Source: Stephanodiscus triporus
Lineage: Eukaryota; Bacillariophyta; Thalassiosirophyceae; Thalassiosirales; Thalassiosiraceae
Length of the DNA stretch: 10,094 bases
Direction: 5' to 3'
Assembly (NCBI GenBank): GCA_036939755.1
Contig: JALLAZ010001287.1
Span: forward strand, 1 to 10,094
Below the pieces are notes generated by a model. It was given only the letters and a program-made list of their open reading frames with translations, was not told the DNA's origin and made no database searches. Positions within the stretch are counted from its first letter, which is position 1; each line of letters begins with the position of its first letter. Made by a program: the position numbers and the translations under genes. Positions 8,553-10,094 of this stretch are shown here, in pieces.

Positions 8553-8667
8553 CGGCCCCCCCACGCCCAAACCGGGAAGAAGGATTCAAGTCAAACCGCA
8601 AACCGACTCCGCTGCCCATCGCGATCAAAAAATAAAACACTCATCATCATATAATAATATTATCATC

Positions 8668-9534
8668 ATGGGTATCATAATGAGTCGCATCTTCGAGACC
8701 CTCTTCGGCACGAAGGAGGTACGGATACTCATCCTAGGCCTCGACAACGCCGGGAAGACGACGATATTGTACCGCCTGCAGAACGAGAGCGACGAGGCAG
8801 TTCAGACCATACCCACGATCGGGTTCAACGTCGAGACGCTCCAATATAAGAATATAAAGGTGAGCGGCGGTGTTCGCCGGGTAACGCGATTTTTGTTAAT
8901 TGTTGTTTTGTTTTGTTTTGTTTTGTTTTCGCCATCGGTGTGCGGGTGGTGTGTTGGCGGCATCATTTTTTTTAGCTTTCGGGCGCTTGGAATATTGACC
9001 GTGCCTTCGCTAACACGGGGGATCGTCTTGTCCGTTTGGAAATCGCGTCCGTTTTTTTTCAATCTTGATGCCATCCCCTCGACCAACCATCCCAACCTCT
9101 CTCCACAAATTTTTCCATCCCTCCTCCGTTTTTGGTTGTCGTTTCGTGCTCGTGGCCGGGATGATCAGTTCCAAGTCTGGGACCTTGGTGGACAAACCTC
9201 CATCCGACCTTACTGGAGATGCTACTATCCGAACACCGACGCGATCATATTCGTCGTCGACTCCGCCGACGTCGAGCGGATGAACGTCGCGAGGGGGGAA
9301 CTGGCCGCGATGCTCGAGGAGGAGGAATTGCGCGATTCGATACTCCTCGTATTCGCGAACAAGCAGGATCAGAAGGGCGCGTTGAACGCGCAGCAGATCA
9401 GCGACGCGTTGGGGTTGCCGGAGGTTAGGAATAGACAATGGAGCATCCAGGAGACGAGCGCGTTGCAGGGGAAGGGATTGTTCGAGGGATTCGATTGGTT
9501 GGTCTCATGCATCAAGGGTGTGGAGGGAGAATGA
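8668..9534 (+). CDS. ARL1: ARF-like small GTPase ARL1 (two exons: 8668-8859, 9169-9534)
   Basis: ARL1 is a myristoylated GTPase of the trans-Golgi that recruits golgins and tethers. Splicing out 8860-9168 gives 185 residues, close to the usual 181. Gly2 after Met supports N-myristoylation and this ATG. P-loop GLDNAGKT is at 24-31, switch [11 protein letters not shown] at 48-57, switch II WDLGGQ at 68-73 with catalytic Gln73, NKQD at 128-131 and TSA at 160-162. Features matching ARL1 rather than ARF1 include [30 protein letters not shown] and [11 protein letters not shown]1-type proteins instead have VWDVGGQDKIRPLWRHYF-like wording in switch II. All guanine-nucleotide-binding motifs are intact. 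The exon junction lies between Lys64 and Phe65 in phase 0. The gene is divergent from the thioredoxin gene. Assignment to the ARF family is certain, and to ARL1 very likely. Confidence 0.93.
   Translation: MGIIMSRIFETLFGTKEVRILILGLDNAGKTTILYRLQNESDEAVQTIPTIGFNVETLQYKNIKVSGGVRRVTRFLLIVVLFCFVLFSPSVCGWCVGGIIFFSFRALGILTVPSLTRGIVLSVWKSRPFFFNLDAIPSTNHPNLSPQIFPSLLRFWLSFRARGRDDQFQVWDLGGQTSIRPYWRCYYPNTDAIIFVVDSADVERMNVARGELAAMLEEEELRDSILLVFANKQDQKGALNAQQISDALGLPEVRNRQWSIQETSALQGKGLFEGFDWLVSCIKGVEGE
8860..9168 (+). other. Spliceosomal intron of ARL1, 309 bases, phase 0, stop-free in frame
   Basis: The donor is AAG|GTGAGC and the acceptor is ATCAG|TTCCAA. Removal joins YKNIK to FQVWDLGGQ, as in intact ARF-family proteins. 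The intron is T-rich on the sense strand, with four TTTTG repeats (8906-8925) and several T runs, and much poorer in coding character than the exons. It is a multiple of three and has no stop in the exon frame, so unspliced RNA would stay open. A second strong-looking AG after a T-run near 8975 would not restore the conserved protein. Confidence 0.9.
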
Positions 9535-10055
9535 ACGAATGAACGTGGTTGACGATTCATAACAACTGCAGAATGGAGTGGGGAGGTGAAATTTAGCGGT
9601 ATGAAGGACCGAGAGAAACAACCGAATCTCTTCGGCAGATGAATGGCGACAACCGAGGGAGAGGGATGAAGTAGTTTTTTTTATGTAACAAGTGCCTGGT
9701 TGACCGCAGCTATGTCATTTGAAATGATGTTATCTGAAAATCGTGCTTAATTATTTGTCTCTACCATACGTGTAATTCTCAACTCATGCCATGATGTGTG
9801 CGTGGGATAGAATTAAATTACGATGAGATAAGTTTGTGTCGAACTAAAGTGCTGCACCTCCTAGAGAGATACTCATTCAGGATTGAGCGGGTGGATGGAG
9901 ATGTTGGGAGTGACTATGTTCTACGCCTGCGTTGACTGACGGGCTGGAGATAATGTGGTTAGTGTCCCATCGCTTTCCGAAGAGAGTGTCGTTTGATGTT
10001 CAGTACCTTACGACTGGACAATAAATAATCAAATCCAAATTGGATATTCAGCCCC
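9535..10055. other. Downstream region of ARL1 without a supported gene
   Basis: The region includes the 3' UTR of ARL1. No ORF with recognisable content and no RNA gene is seen on either strand. A small palindrome, TCATTTGAAATGA, is at 9716-9728. Nothing else stands out. Confidence 0.5.
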
Positions 10056-10094
10056 CCGGTACGAATTCGTACTTCAGGTACGAATTCGTACCGG
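10056..10094. repeat. 17-bp perfect inverted repeat built from two EcoRI-centred palindromes
   Basis: The arms CCGGTACGAATTCGTAC (10056-10072) and GTACGAATTCGTACCGG (10078-10094) are perfect reverse complements across the spacer TTCAG. Each arm also contains the self-complementary 14-mer GTACGAATTCGTAC, so the structure is at once an inverted and a direct repeat. It reaches the last base of the window and may continue. It could be one end of a foldback or MITE-like element, or part of a short array. Confidence 0.8.

Larger units (their letters stand above)
8167..8667. promoter_or_regulatory. Shared upstream region of two divergent genes
   Basis: The region lies between the thioredoxin gene (- strand) and ARL1 (+ strand) and must contain both promoters and 5' UTRs. 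No coding signal is seen. It holds a C12 run (8390-8401), an AT-rich GATAAATAATAATTA stretch (8491-8505) just before a C42 run, and an AT-rich leader directly before the ARL1 start. No TATA box or initiator can be called with confidence. Confidence 0.5.

Noticed and set aside
9010..9438. 142-codon - strand open frame across ARL1 exon 2
   Set aside because: It is the complement of conserved GTPase codons and shows no domain of its own.

Overview
This window looks like nuclear DNA of a stramenopile alga, most probably a diatom. Three signs point the same way. The first is a Ty1/copia-type gag-pol of the kind abundant in diatom genomes (CoDi-like). The second is a plastid-targeting presequence with a signal peptide followed by a Phe-Ala-Phe motif, the diatom 'ASAFAP'-type signature. 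The third is an ARF-family gene interrupted by a short spliceosomal intron. No species can be named from the sequence.

Layout. Bases 1 to about 4540 hold a decayed Ty1/copia retrotransposon on the + strand: a possible 5' LTR and leader (26-193), gag (194-1319), then pol with protease, integrase and reverse transcriptase (1320 to about 4530). It is disabled by a frameshift in gag, an in-frame TGA between gag and pol, and a frameshift in a short A-run near the end of RT. The RNase H domain and a 3' LTR are not in the window. Bases 4682-5879 look like a separate 1.2-kb non-autonomous DNA transposon, with 25-bp perfect terminal inverted repeats flanked by a 4-bp direct repeat and no transposase. 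Bases 5880-6954 are AT-rich with no gene that I can support.

From about 6950 the sequence becomes GC-rich and carries two host genes arranged head to head. A plastid, membrane-anchored thioredoxin-like protein of the HCF164/TxlA type lies on the - strand (6955-8079). An ARF-like GTPase closest to ARL1 lies on the + strand (8668-9534, one intron at 8860-9168). They share a roughly 500-bp upstream region with a 42-base run of C. The two proteins act in different places (thylakoid redox and cytochrome assembly versus Golgi trafficking), so the shared promoter region probably reflects compact gene packing rather than a common pathway. The window ends in a large palindromic structure (10056-10094) that may continue beyond it.

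I found no convincing new biological system. The points most worth following up are the stop-free, multiple-of-three intron in ARL1, the TIR element, the poly-C tract in the divergent promoter and the terminal palindrome.
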